DNA of 64,000 bases from Antennarius striatus (Eukaryota > Chordata > Actinopteri > Lophiiformes > Antennariidae): contig NC_090796.1 of assembly GCF_040054535.1 (NCBI RefSeq), positions 6,561,001-6,625,000 on the forward strand, written 5' to 3'. Below the pieces are notes generated by a model that was given only the letters and a program-made list of their open reading frames with translations, did not search any database and was not told where the DNA came from. Below, piece after piece: positions 11,806 to 21,907 of the stretch. The translations under genes and the position numbers were made by a program. The number at the start of each line of letters is the position of its first letter. Position 1 is the stretch's first letter.

Positions 11806-13758
11806 CTAATCAAAAGTACCAGCAGGGTCATCAGCGTCTTGGAGAAGAGACATGCTGTAGGGAGGGGGAGGACCGGATTTACCTTCTATGGTGGTGGTGA
11901 TCAGACGGACCATCAAGGAACGAATACAGGGAACGCAGCAACAACCACAAGTGACTATAATGGCAACAAAGACGGCTATAGACATGAACAAAGAAATAAA
12001 CAACGTTTTCCATTTACCAAACATGTTAGTAAACCAGTCATCCAAAGGATTATCAATACCAGAGTGCTCATGCATAGTATCGGAGAGAGCACGCAAACCT
12101 TCCAATGCTCTGGTTACAGAGCCATCAGGAGCTGTGTTATTAGGGATAAAGGTACAACACATATCCCCAAACATAGAACAGACACCACCTTTTTCAGCTA
12201 GGAGCATGTCCAGGGCCATACGATTCTGAACAGCCATAAGGGAAGTAGGGGCCATCTGTTCAGACAAACCTGCAATTGCATCACGGGTCAGATTAGTCAG
12301 CCGCAGAACATTGTAATGAATATAATTAATACGATCAACATTCTTATTGGGCGTAACCGGGAAAAGGGCCGCAATCAAAGGAAAGTTTTCAAACCCCGCA
12401 GCAACTTGATCAGCCAATTTGTACTCATTTGGAACACCACGGGGAACACCAATTGCATCCATGTAGGTGGGATTATCTATAGATAAATCAAAAGTGGTAG
12501 GGGCCGAACGAGGAGTCCGAGATAAGACATGGCGTCGTCGACGGGCAGTTAAACTAATAGGAAGGTCAGAGGAGGACTTCAAGCGTTTCAGCTGGTCACC
12601 TAAGAGAAGCAAAGGAGCACGAAGACGAACCATGGCACACACACCTCGATATTTGCTGGTGAGGCGAGCATGAAGGCCACCCTTGCCACAGTAATAGTAC
12701 AAGCCTAATCTGGCCCAAAAGCCTAACTCGGCCCCTGGTCTGGTAATGTTACACCACGTGGAATCAAGAGAACCTAGATCAACGGAGCCTGCGGTAAGAT
12801 TAAAACACACATAGGAACCATTGGCAGGGTCTGGAGTAAAAGGGCCTGTAACAGTAAGATTGTCAGCGGGAGGAAAAATACTTCCCAAAGTGGTGCAGCC
12901 TTCATCTCGTCCGTGGGTCAGGCTAAGCATGCAACCATAGCCGTGAGCGTCACTTGGAATCAAAGGAGCAGGCGTGGTGGTCAATTGGGGTCGAGCAGAA
13001 GCACAAGCAACACAACTACCATTAATCTGTTCTCGCGCAGTATTAGCAATCCAAGAAAGCCAAACATTACTCTCAACAAAACCTGTAGCTTTAGCAATGA
13101 GATCCTCAGCTTTAAGTTGAGTATAATCAATAGCAATAGGAGTTCCAATGAGTTGATGTGGTGGGGGAGGGACCTGAGATGGAGAACTGTGGTTAAAGAC
13201 AATGGTGGGAGCAGGCACAGGTGCAACCCGAGACTTAACGAGGTTAATACGGATGATACCCCATGTGTCCTTTCCGGTCTGGTCAACACCTAAAATTAAA
13301 TGTAGAAAATCTGTAGAGCAAAACCTGCTGCCGGGAGAGAACCTTCCGCAGGGTTCCATAACACTAGCATGACATTGAGATGTTGGGAAAAATAGGGGTT
13401 TAATGGACAGAGTTAAAGGATTACTTGTGGGGGAGTAATCCCTTTGCAGAGAAAAGAAGGAGCCCAATCCAGAAGTGGGGGGCTGGAACCCATGTTCTGT
13501 GGAATACCAAACAGAGGACCAAGAAGCACACCACGGGTCATTAAGGGAGTTGTCACTGTGACCGCAGATGTAAACATCATAGTGTCGCCATGGTGCGCCA
13601 GGACCCCTGCAGTTAATTACTTTGCAGAGATCAAAGGTATAAGAAGCTGTAGCCCCCTCAGTGTAGCTAAGCGTTAACCCACCATACTGTTGTAAACATT
13701 TGTCAGGAGAGGATGCAGCAGTGACAGCCAAAAGACTAAAAACAAGGAAATACAGCAT
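11806..13758 (-). CDS. env: Provirus envelope glycoprotein, open frame
   Basis: The likely start is ATG 13758, which opens a hydrophobic signal peptide (MLYFLVFSLLAVTAASS). The open frame extends upstream only without an ATG, through a 20-base homopolymer. The 650-residue product has many N-X-S/T sites, a CVAC (CXXC) motif in the surface part near 13005, a basic RRRR cleavage region near 12535, a CX6CC motif in the transmembrane subunit with the preceding conserved helix, a membrane anchor, and a short cytoplasmic tail with PPPPYS. No stop or frameshift is seen. CXXC plus CX6CC marks the covalently linked SU-TM type of gamma-like Env. It would be made from a spliced subgenomic RNA. Confidence 0.9.
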   Translation of the reverse strand: MLYFLVFSLLAVTAASSPDKCLQQYGGLTLSYTEGATASYTFDLCKVINCRGPGAPWRHYDVYICGHSDNSLNDPWCASWSSVWYSTEHGFQPPTSGLGSFFSLQRDYSPTSNPLTLSIKPLFFPTSQCHASVMEPCGRFSPGSRFCSTDFLHLILGVDQTGKDTWGIIRINLVKSRVAPVPAPTIVFNHSSPSQVPPPPHQLIGTPIAIDYTQLKAEDLIAKATGFVESNVWLSWIANTAREQINGSCVACASARPQLTTTPAPLIPSDAHGYGCMLSLTHGRDEGCTTLGSIFPPADNLTVTGPFTPDPANGSYVCFNLTAGSVDLGSLDSTWCNITRPGAELGFWARLGLYYYCGKGGLHARLTSKYRGVCAMVRLRAPLLLLGDQLKRLKSSSDLPISLTARRRRHVLSRTPRSAPTTFDLSIDNPTYMDAIGVPRGVPNEYKLADQVAAGFENFPLIAALFPVTPNKNVDRINYIHYNVLRLTNLTRDAIAGLSEQMAPTSLMAVQNRMALDMLLAEKGGVCSMFGDMCCTFIPNNTAPDGSVTRALEGLRALSDTMHEHSGIDNPLDDWFTNMFGKWKTLFISLFMSIAVFVAIIVTCGCCCVPCIRSLMVRLITTTIEGKSGPPPPYSMSLLQDADDPAGTFD

Positions 13759-14059
13759 GTTTTTTTTTTTTTTTTTTTTTAGACTGAAGATAACGGTTGT
13801 TACTTGTAGAGAGGGAGGTCTTGCACCTTTTCCTCTGGGTTGACCCCTCTGGATACTGGCTCGTCCGGACGCTGGTTGAGAGCGATGCTCGGGAACGCTG
13901 CACCGTGACCGCTGGGGTCTCTTCAAAAGCTTAGGTCAGTTACTGAACGTAATTGCCTGCTCTCGGGTTGCTTTGTGACTTTACGCCACGTTGAACAACC
14001 ACTCACTCGATGTCCTCAGTTGGAGCCGTTGCTCGATGTCCTCAGTTGGGGCGGATGCC

Positions 14060-17000
14060 CTAGTGGTCGTCACCACTATTAGCAGCTTTTGGAGAGGGGA
14101 GAGCGACTCCCGTTGGGGTCTTTGCAGGCCTGGTGGACGTCAGATGAAACCACGTGTCCCCTCTTCCTAGAAGCCGAACTGCGGTTCCGGTTCTCTCAAT
14201 GACTTGATGGGGACCTGTCCACCTAGGTTCAGACCATTTTCGTTTGATTACTCTCAGCCACACCCATTCACACACATTCACACTTTTTGGTGGTTTCTCC
14301 TGTGGTTCTGTGAGATGGGAAAAATTGACTGTTAGTTCGCGGAGGCCTTTTGGGCCTTGGAATCCGGGAACTGGTTCCAATGGAGCTGTGGGAGCTGGAA
14401 AAGGTCTGTTAGTGTGTGCCTCAAATGGGGTCCAACCTGTGGATGAATTCAATGACATTCTGACATTCAACAGAGCCACAGGGAGGGCCTGTAGCCAATT
14501 CATCTTTGACGAGGCCATGGATTTTGACAATTTTTCTTTGATGTTGCGATTCATTCGTTCGACCTTTCCCTGTGACTGAGGGTGATACACAGCGCCAAAA
14601 GTGTGTCTCAATCCCAACATACTTTCCACCTGTTGTAGATGTTTGTTTTTGAAATGAGTTCCATTGTCTGACCTGATTTTTCTCGGAAAACCATGAGTTG
14701 GAATGTAATGGTTAACCAAATGTTTCACTACAGAAGCTGCTGTCTCTGCTCTGCATGGATAAGCCTCAGGCCATCCTGAAAAAGAGTCAACAATCACTAA
14801 CAGGTATCGATACCCATTAACCGATTGGATCATGTCGGTAAAATCCATTGAAATTACCTGACCAGGTGCTGTCACTTCCTGGTCCTGCACCCCTGGAGGT
14901 GGTTTAGTTGTTGGCAGGCAATTATGCCTATTGCAAACACTGCAGTCCTGCAGTTCACTTTTCACAATTGTTCTCATGAACGGATGCCACCAGCCACAGA
15001 GACGTCTCAGTGTTTCGTCCGTGCCTACGTGGCATGGTCCATGGGCTTCTTGAATCAAAACTTTCAATTGTTTTTGAGGCGGCACAGGTTTACCTTCTTT
15101 GTTCCAGATTCCTTCATCATTCTTTTCACCCCCTTTTGCCTTCCACAAACTCCTTTCTTCTGGGCTAGCTTTCACCTGCCACTCTCGGATCACATCATTC
15201 GTTATTTTGCAATCAATTTCTTTGTCACTCACCGAGAGTTGGAGTGCTGGCTGATAACCTGCCACCTTTTTAGCAGCTGCATCTGCTGCGGCGTTTCCAT
15301 TTGCAATCAGGTCATTTTTTCTGGAATGACCTGGACACTTGATAACAGCAACAGCTTTTGGCAACATCAGCATTTCCTGGAGATGCATTACCTCTTTCAG
15401 GTGTTTAATTGGACTTCCTGTTGCTGTCTGATAATTGTTCCGTTGCCATTCACTTAATGCAGTATGTACAACCAAATGAGCATAAGCAGAATCAGTGTAG
15501 ATATTTACAGTTTGGTCTTTTGCGAGTCCTAGAGCTTCTGCGACTGCTAGGATTTCAGCTCTCTGTGCTGACTGTGGTCCGTCCAGTCTGACTTCCTTAA
15601 CTGTCTCAAAATCGTCGTTTTGATGTTGAACTATGGCAAAACCTGATTGCAGGCCATCCATGCCTTTAAAACAACATCCGTCGGTGAACAACGTCATGTC
15701 GGGGTTAGTCAATGGCTGTTCGTACAAGTCATCTCTGAGTTTTGTGTCGTCTTGGACTTTTTCTGTACAAAAGTGTGGGGTACCTTCAATCAGACCATCA
15801 GCCATATTGATCCCTTCATGGATGAAGATGATGTGTGGTTGAGTGATGACCGATTCAATCTTGCGTTGGCGTCCTCCAGTCATGGTGAAGAATTGGCTTG
15901 TGATGTATTGGACAGTGCTGTGTCCAGTTCTGATGGTCAGTGGATGATGAAGTACCACGTGGGCAGTTTTCTGGACCAACCTAGCTAGTGCTGAGGCAAA
16001 AGATGAACAGGGCGTTTGGCGTTTTTCATAATTGTCCAATGGTGTTGAGACATACATACAGACGTTTCGTTCTCCTCTATCCCCCTTTTGAAAAAGCACA
16101 GCAGAAACACTGCTTGCTTTTTCAGCCACATCGAGGAAAAACATCTTATTGTAGTCAGGAATGGAAAGAGATGTAGCAGAGGCCAAACATGCCTTAAGGT
16201 GAGAAAAGGCAGCATCAGCGTCCGGAGTCCAGGCCAAAGCGGCTGAAAGGTTCCGCATGCCGACTTCCTTGACCATAGCACGGAGAGGATGCGTGCACTC
16301 TGAGAAGTCAACAACATGATGGCGAGAGTAGTTACACAACCCCAGAAAAGCTAGCATTTGCTTCACGGTAGATGGACGAGCAGAGTGTAAAATGTCTTCT
16401 CTGTGCGAGGAGGAGAGGCCTGTGCCCATCCGGGATACACAGCGACCAAGGAAAGAGACTTGAGTTCTGGCAACTTGAATTTTAGAAACTTTAAGGCCTA
16501 CTTCATGGAGACGAAGGAGCAGAGAGTGAGTCGTGTCCAGACAGGATTGCTCTGATGGAGCCGCAACCAGGAGGTCATCGACGTACTGGACGAGGAGCAC
16601 ACCGGGCGGAAGAGACAAAGGTTTCAGAAGCTCACGAAGATGGACGTTGAAGAGACCAGGAGAAAGGAGGAACCCCATGGGCAGACAGTTGTAGGAGTAT
16701 CTCCTTCCATCCCAGGTGAAGGCCAGATAAGGTTTCATGGATGGATGAAGAGGAATACTGAAAAAAGCATTAGCCAAGTCGATGACAGTGAAGTGAGTGT
16801 GAGAGGGCGACAACAGTGAGAGTGCAGCATGAGGGTTCGGGACCGGAAGGGTGGGAGTGGTGACTGCAGCATTTATAGCTCTCAAATCATGGACCATCCT
16901 CCATTTGCCTGTACCTTTCTTTTCTACAGGGAGAATGGGTGTATTAAAAGGAGAGCTTTCAATTAGAGCAAGCACACCAGCTTCAAGCAACCCGTTTATG

Positions 17001-18166
17001 GTCTCAGTTACACCGGCCTTACCCTTCGCAGGAACCGGATATTGAGGAACCCAAATGGGACCCGGTTTCATTTGAAACGTGACTGGCGTGACGTCACAAC
17101 GACCGACATCCGTAGGACCCTGGGTCCAGAGGGAGTCGGGAAGAGAGTCAATCAGCGCAGGTGCCAAATCGCTGTCGGATGTTTCTCTGCCATGGTGCCT
17201 GTCCAGGACGCTGTGTTCTAGGACGGAAGGGATCACAAATTCTGGAGACAAAATGCGATATGAGTCAAGAGATGCAGAATAGTGCAAACCAGAGTAGAAT
17301 GTCGGCTTCCAATCATCAGCATCGATGCAAGCTTTCACGAAGGGACCCAGATCTTTCTGTGTGTGTTTTGGGGAGACAGCCAAGGAGACATGAGGATAGC
17401 AAGGCGGCATCGAAGGATCTGGAGGATCATCCATACGATACCACTTCTGCTGTTCGGGCGTCAAGGATACGGCCCAAGCCACACCCTGAGGTCCTACGTA
17501 GAGATCTTGGAGAGAGAGATCCCACGGGAGTCCTTCCACCTCCTGGAAGGCTCCCAGGTAAATTGTGTCTTCCATCCTGTCATAATACAGAGTACAATGC
17601 AAAGCGTCAGAGACCAGATCATAGGGGCGTAGGTGACGGACCCAGGGCGACCACTTTGTCCAGAAAGTCTCAACAGGAGTCCACTGTCCAGCATCAGTGT
17701 CCATCACAACCCAAAAGATGTCAGCATACATGCACACCACAGCAACTTTGGCATGTACCGGAAACATGGTGTTGACGGGGTTGGTGGCAGACAGGCACAG
17801 TCGGGATGATCCATCCGGAAACATCAGTTGCAGGCCGTCGGCAGAACACTTTATCAAAGGACACAACTTGCACATTAAATCACGCCCTAAAAGATTGGCA
17901 GGGCTGGAGGGAGCCAGGATAAAGGAGTGAGTTAATAACTGGTTGTGTGCAGAAACCAAAATGGAGGAAGTCTTTGGCAGGGCAATTTCTTCACCCTTGA
18001 ACCCAACTAAAGGAATTACGTCATTGGTGACATAGGCGCCAGGAGGAAGCCGTTGGATGGTGGAATAACGGGCACCAGTATCAACCATAAAAGGAGTTGA
18101 CACTCCTCCTACCGTAATGGTGATCATAGGCTCCTGCATGCCTATGTCCGTGGGTTCAGGGCATCT
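14060..18166 (-). CDS. pol: Provirus pol (protease, RT, RNase H, integrase)
   Basis: The frame is the gag frame, separated by the gag TGA at 18167-18169, and is open through 1359 codons from ATG 18139. Domains in order: aspartic protease (MVDTGARYSTI) in the first 100 residues; reverse transcriptase with the YVDD catalytic core (near 16580); RNase H (FTDGCC, QRAEILAVAEAL, IYTDSAYA); integrase with an HHCC zinc finger (HVGTDETLRRLC...CSVCNRHNC) and DDE core (SMDFTD, SDNGTHFKN, VERMNRNIKE). No stop or frameshift is seen. Protease in the pol frame behind a stop is the gammaretroviral arrangement, so expression would need readthrough of the gag TGA. Confidence 0.92.
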   Translation of the reverse strand, partial: RCPEPTDIGMQEPMITITVGGVSTPFMVDTGARYSTIQRLPPGAYVTNDVIPLVGFKGEEIALPKTSSILVSAHNQLLTHSFILAPSSPANLLGRDLMCKLCPLIKCSADGLQLMFPDGSSRLCLSATNPVNTMFPVHAKVAVVCMYADIFWVVMDTDAGQWTPVETFWTKWSPWVRHLRPYDLVSDALHCTLYYDRMEDTIYLGAFQEVEGLPWDLSLQDLYVGPQGVAWAVSLTPEQQKWYRMDDPPDPSMPPCYPHVSLAVSPKHTQKDLGPFVKACIDADDWKPTFYSGLHYSASLDSYRILSPEFVIPSVLEHSVLDRHHGRETSDSDLAPALIDSLPDSLWTQGPTDVGRCDVTPVTFQMKPGPIWVPQYPVPAKGKAGVTETINGLLEAGVLALIESSPFNTPILPVEKKGTGKWRMVHDLRAINAAVTTPTLPVPNPHAALSLLSPSHTHFTVIDLANAFFSIPLHPSMKPYLAFTWDGRRYSYNCLPMGFLLSPGLFNVHLRELLKPLSLPPGVLLVQYVDDLLVAAPSEQSCLDTTHSLLLRLHEVGLKVSKIQVARTQVSFLGRCVSRMGTGLSSSHREDILHSARPSTVKQMLAFLGLCNYSRHHVVDFSECTHPLRAMVKEVGMRNLSAALAWTPDADAAFSHLKACLASATSLSIPDYNKMFFLDVAEKASSVSAVLFQKGDRGERNVCMYVSTPLDNYEKRQTPCSSFASALARLVQKTAHVVLHHPLTIRTGHSTVQYITSQFFTMTGGRQRKIESVITQPHIIFIHEGINMADGLIEGTPHFCTEKVQDDTKLRDDLYEQPLTNPDMTLFTDGCCFKGMDGLQSGFAIVQHQNDDFETVKEVRLDGPQSAQRAEILAVAEALGLAKDQTVNIYTDSAYAHLVVHTALSEWQRNNYQTATGSPIKHLKEVMHLQEMLMLPKAVAVIKCPGHSRKNDLIANGNAAADAAAKKVAGYQPALQLSVSDKEIDCKITNDVIREWQVKASPEERSLWKAKGGEKNDEGIWNKEGKPVPPQKQLKVLIQEAHGPCHVGTDETLRRLCGWWHPFMRTIVKSELQDCSVCNRHNCLPTTKPPPGVQDQEVTAPGQVISMDFTDMIQSVNGYRYLLVIVDSFSGWPEAYPCRAETAASVVKHLVNHYIPTHGFPRKIRSDNGTHFKNKHLQQVESMLGLRHTFGAVYHPQSQGKVERMNRNIKEKLSKSMASSKMNWLQALPVALLNVRMSLNSSTGWTPFEAHTNRPFPAPTAPLEPVPGFQGPKGLRELTVNFSHLTEPQEKPPKSVNVCEWVWLRVIKRKWSEPRWTGPHQVIERTGTAVRLLGRGDTWFHLTSTRPAKTPTGVALPSPKAANSGDDH

Positions 18167-20375
18167 TCATTGTGAGAACTGTTCACCAGGGGGCAGACGC
18201 TGGCGATTCGGGACGGGCGAACCTTGGTTGGAGTCCACTGGGCGGCGCTGTTGGTACTGCTGCCGATCTAGAGACTGCCACCGTCCCATGTCTCTGCCAC
18301 GTCCACGAGGGCGTTGGAATCCACGACCACGCCCCCTAGGTGGGGGCCTCTCGGGGCAATCTTTGACCCAATGACCTTCTCTGCCACAGCGGAAACATAC
18401 GTAACGTTGAGTGTCAGCCCCACCCCAAGATCGTGGCCCCGACTGATACATCATTCTATCTGCATCATCAGGTGGAAGAGCAGAGGCAGGAGAGGAAACA
18501 GAGTCCTCTTTCTTCTTGATGTCCTGGATCTGCATGACGGTCAATTGAGAAACAGCAGTTTGATGTTTTTCTACCTTAGTATCTTTTTCTTTGGCATGTC
18601 TCCTCAGAAAGTGTCTCAGGCAGGAACACCACCGGTCATCCGTCATTTCAGCCAGATCTGGTATGTTTTCCATGGCGGTAACCACTGTTTTGGGAATCCC
18701 CTTCAAAATGGAAGCTCGAAAGACTGAGTCATGGAAAGGCGAGGTATTATGTAGAAAACCTGTTTTAATGTGATATTCAGTTTTGGCCCGATCAACGTAA
18801 GTAGTCGCGTCCTCTCCAACTTTTGGAGTGAACACCATGTCATGGACAGCACACAGAGGCAAAGGGAAATGTGCGTTAAGACCTACGTCAAAGCGGTCCA
18901 AATTTTCGTGGTCTAGAGGTTCATCTTTAGCCATACGACCCACCCCTGTTTCCTCTAGAACCTGTGGTAAGATAGACAAAGGACATACTTTAGTTAAAAT
19001 CATTTGCATGTCACCACCACACAAGTCGTGGCCCATAGCCTGACGCTGCACGGATGCAAACCAATTGCGTCCCCCCGATGAAATAGGTGGCAATGTCTGA
19101 AGCATGGCATTGAGATCTGCTGCAGGGAAAGGGCGGTAGACGGCAACACGCCGTCCGGAGTTGGGGTCCACTGTATCCATCAATGGAGCTTGTACAGCGG
19201 CTCTGGATCGAGTCACAGGTCCCTCTGAGGTGGGCTGACAGGGAGGCGGGGTTGGAGGCCGGGGAGGGAGAGAAGGGAGGGGAAGAGCGGAGACGGGAGG
19301 TTCCGCTGCTGGAGGCCGGGGAGGGAGAGAAGGGAGGGGAAGAGCGGAGACGGGAGGTTCCACTCGGGAAGAGAGGCGACAGAGCTGTTCCTGAAGTGCA
19401 GCCACCTGTTTCTGTAAAGTGGAATGTTGTTCGTTGTCAAATGATACCTCATGATGTTTGAGTGACGTCTTGAAGTGTTCCTCCGCTTCTTGTTCTGCTT
19501 GTAGGACCCTCTGACGGAGTTCGTCTCTGACGCTGCGGGAGGCATTCCCTCTGCGCAGCAGCTCCGTCTTGAACTCACTCAGGGCAAGCCTCAGGTCCGG
19601 ATAAGTTTTACTGGTCCTGAGGATTTCTTCAAACTCATCTTTAAGCTGTTTGTTAGCTCATTCACAGGGCGCGGCCATGATTCTGACATGTTCCGGTACC
19701 ACTTTACCTTCAGTCGCGGGTGTGGGCGCGGATGGGGCGGTCTGATCCATGTGCAGTTTCCCGCTGGTGATGTTCCAGACTGGTGCCTGGAAGTATAGTG
19801 ACGGCGGGTCTGGTTTGGTCTGAGTCAGAGTCAGAGTCTGTTGTAATTCTGCATAAGGATTACTGGCAAACGGGTTAGTTTTGGAAAAAACAGATGCAAA
19901 ATTCTCCCCCAGATAAGGAGGCGGGTCAGGATTATTCCAAGCACACTTTTCTTTGACCTCTTGTCTACTTACTCTGACTGATCCTCCCATTGACAGCAAT
20001 CGTACATGTGACTTAACTTTTTCCACCTTTACATATGACTCTCGTGCCCGCCTTCCTGGAATACTGATTCTATTTGTTGCAGAGACAGTTGTGGCCAGTA
20101 CATTTAACTTTTTAATGCATGCTTTTTCAACCTCTTTCATCAGTAAGACGAATGATTTTTTGGATGTTAGCGGTGGTAACCATCCTTTTTTACAGCAATC
20201 TTCAAACCAATCTTTCATTTCAGACTCCGTCTTACTGCGGATCTTTGTGGGCAGTCCCTCGGATGCCACTAAAATAGCAATTTTTGCTTGATTTTCTAAT
20301 GGTGCACCATCTGGGTCGTCTGGAATTAAGTTCCAGTTGAACCAGTCTGTTTCCCGATCGAATTCACCTTCCATT
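18167..20375 (-). pseudogene. gag: Provirus gag, interrupted by one in-frame TGA
   Basis: The first in-frame ATG is at 20375; a longer open frame upstream begins only with TTG. A matrix-like region with a W-rich start and a PPPY late-domain-like motif (NPDPPPYLGE) runs to a TGA at 19658-19660. The same frame is open again from there to 18167. It holds a charged coiled-coil-like stretch, a proline-rich linker with a duplicated segment (VSALPLPSLPPRPP), a capsid-like region, and one CCHC zinc knuckle (C-X2-C-X4-H-X4-C, near 18400) followed by an RG-rich tail. The second part has no nearby ATG. The internal TGA is probably a mutation, though stop readthrough or an error in the sequence cannot be excluded. 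Confidence 0.8.
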
Positions 20376-20617
20376 GTAAATTCTATTAGGCCTTTTCCCA
20401 ATTTAGTTAAGAAAATTCGGCGTCGTTTCCTCCGAGAACCTCAACACGGAACTCAGTATCACTCGACCCACGATCCCGGATCGTTTCACTAATATTCCCA
20501 GACGGGCGTCCCAGACGCAAAATCTCTAGCGCGCAGGATGTCCCAGACAATCCTCTCAGTCTACTCAGTTATGGAAGAATTTACCAGACGTTTTTAGCCA
20601 ATAGTTTGCTTTAACCT

Positions 20618-20815
20618 CTACAGCCTAATGTCATCAGCTGGGGCAACCCCACAAACTCTTTGAGCGACCGCAGTATTAAAACAACTAGGTTTGAACGTCT
20701 GTAAACCTAGTTGAGTGTTCTTACTGTAAGAATAATTTAGGTGTAAGAACCACCAGACGCTGACACAAAGTATAATTAAAAGACCGATCAATCCAAACAG
20801 CGTCCGGTTTGACAT
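20618..20815 (-). CDS. Possible leader ORF of provirus with a membrane segment
   Basis: An ATG-started 65-codon frame lies between the primer site and gag. It encodes a short polar start, one strongly hydrophobic stretch (LFGLIGLLIILCVSVWWFL), then a cysteine-containing tail. This would be a small single-pass membrane peptide. Piscine epsilonretroviruses are known to carry small ORFs, one of them upstream of gag, but I see no similarity to a named protein. It could be chance. Confidence 0.35.
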   Translation of the reverse strand: MSNRTLFGLIGLLIILCVSVWWFLHLNYSYSKNTQLGLQTFKPSCFNTAVAQRVCGVAPADDIRL

Positions 20816-21010
20816 TCACAAAAAGACGTCTATTAAATCAAATCACTGGTGTTCGAGTCAATGATTCTAGAACGTTTTCCAAATAGGGAAAGACAGATTT
20901 TAACCTTATACTGACAGGCAGAGACAAGGCCCTAAGAGGCAAAGTTCCTCTTACCTTACAAGTCGGGGTACCCTTTGGAGTTGTCTCTGTCCGGCAGGAG
21001 TCCAGCCAAG

Positions 21011-21028
21011 ATCACGTCGGGGTCACCA
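21011..21028 (-). other. Primer-binding site, tRNA-Trp type
   Basis: The - strand reads TGGTGACCCCGACGTGAT two bases after the LTR. This is the complement of the 3' 18 nt of vertebrate tRNA-Trp including CCA, with all 18 positions matching as I know that tRNA. Tryptophan primers are established for avian leukosis/sarcoma viruses and the ERV-W group. Confidence 0.85.
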
Positions 21029-21030
21029 AA

Positions 21031-21728
21031 TGTTGAAGTGGAGCCAAATAATATGGTCCTAAAGACCCTTGGTCCTCCAGCTTCGTGTTCGTTTTCTCTT
21101 GGTTGTGGACAATTTCTGAACAGAGTTAAATAAACAAAACACTCAGTGAAATGTCGACGCTTCAAAGTTTATTTTTCAATTGCAAAGAGAATATTCTCGG
21201 CACTTTGTCTCATGGGAGATTACTTCCTGCAGAGTGCGAGGATGCACTTGCAGCACATGGATTTTATGCACATCAGAAGGCGGGGTTCACCTGGTATCAC
21301 AACAGCTGCAAGATAGCAGGCAAGACAGTGGGTTACATTCAGGTGATGTCATGATGCGCCAATTATCTGAGAAGAAAGAGGAAGACGGCCTTGCAGACGG
21401 CCTGGCAAGAGGTGATAAGCAGACAGGTCATGAAAACTATCGTAGCTATACGCCAATTATCTAAGAAGATATACGCCAATTATCAGAGAAGAAAGAGGAA
21501 GACGGCCTTGCAAGAGTTTCTGCTCGACTAGCTGTGCAAGCAATTTAGCATAAGTCAGCAGTTCTAACTGTCACGTGATGTGACCTAAGATGAACTTTAA
21601 GCTCAGTAACTTTCCACAGCAAAATAACATAAAAAGATATAATTCCAACATAACATAAAAAGATATAATTCCAACATAACATAAAAAGATATAATTCCAA
21701 CATAACATAAAAAGATATAATTCCAACA
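21031..21728 (-). repeat. 5' LTR of provirus
   Basis: This is the 698-bp partner of 11076-11773. It is the promoter LTR of the provirus and points leftward. The four 26-bp repeats lie at 21625-21728, facing the lect2 gene whose start codon is at 21908. After the AGAG duplication only about 145 bp of L2 and 30 bp of native sequence separate it from that start codon. Confidence 0.95.
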
Positions 21729-21732
21729 AGAG

Positions 21733-21877
21733 AAACAACTAGCTTACTCTACAATTCTAAAATGACAAGATATTAACAACGATTGTGTGACGAAAGCGAA
21801 CTAAGACGCCGCGGTGAAACAAACACAACAGGTAGTGACGGAAAACGCTAACCGCAACAGGAAGTCGATCCGCAGGG
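21733..21877 (-). mobile_element. 5' end of the L2 LINE, separated by the provirus
   Basis: Sequence between the provirus target duplication and the point where palindrome homology resumes (about 21877) has no partner in the right arm. It is therefore the remaining 5' end of the LINE whose body lies at 5661-11075. The exact edge is ambiguous by a few G residues. Confidence 0.7.
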
Positions 21878-21907
21878 GTGAGTTCTCAGAGGAGACATCA
21901 GGACCAA

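Larger units (their letters stand above)
11076..21728 (-). mobile_element. Complete gammaretrovirus-like endogenous provirus (- strand)
   Basis: This 10.65-kb provirus is flanked by AGAG at 11072-11075 and 21729-21732, a 4-bp target-site duplication. In viral orientation (right to left) the order is 5' LTR, tRNA-Trp primer site, leader with a small ORF, gag, pol, env, polypurine tract, 3' LTR. Both LTRs are 698 bp and look identical by eye, so insertion is recent. The gag-to-pol stop in the same frame, single CCHC knuckle, and CXXC plus CX6CC env motifs are features of gamma/epsilon-like retroviruses. The one clear coding lesion is a TGA inside gag. It is inserted in the 5' region of an L2 LINE. 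Confidence 0.95.

Noticed and set aside
13759-13926. N-terminal extension of env
   Set aside because: The extended frame lacks an ATG and crosses a 20-base homopolymer. The ATG at 13758 gives a clean signal peptide.
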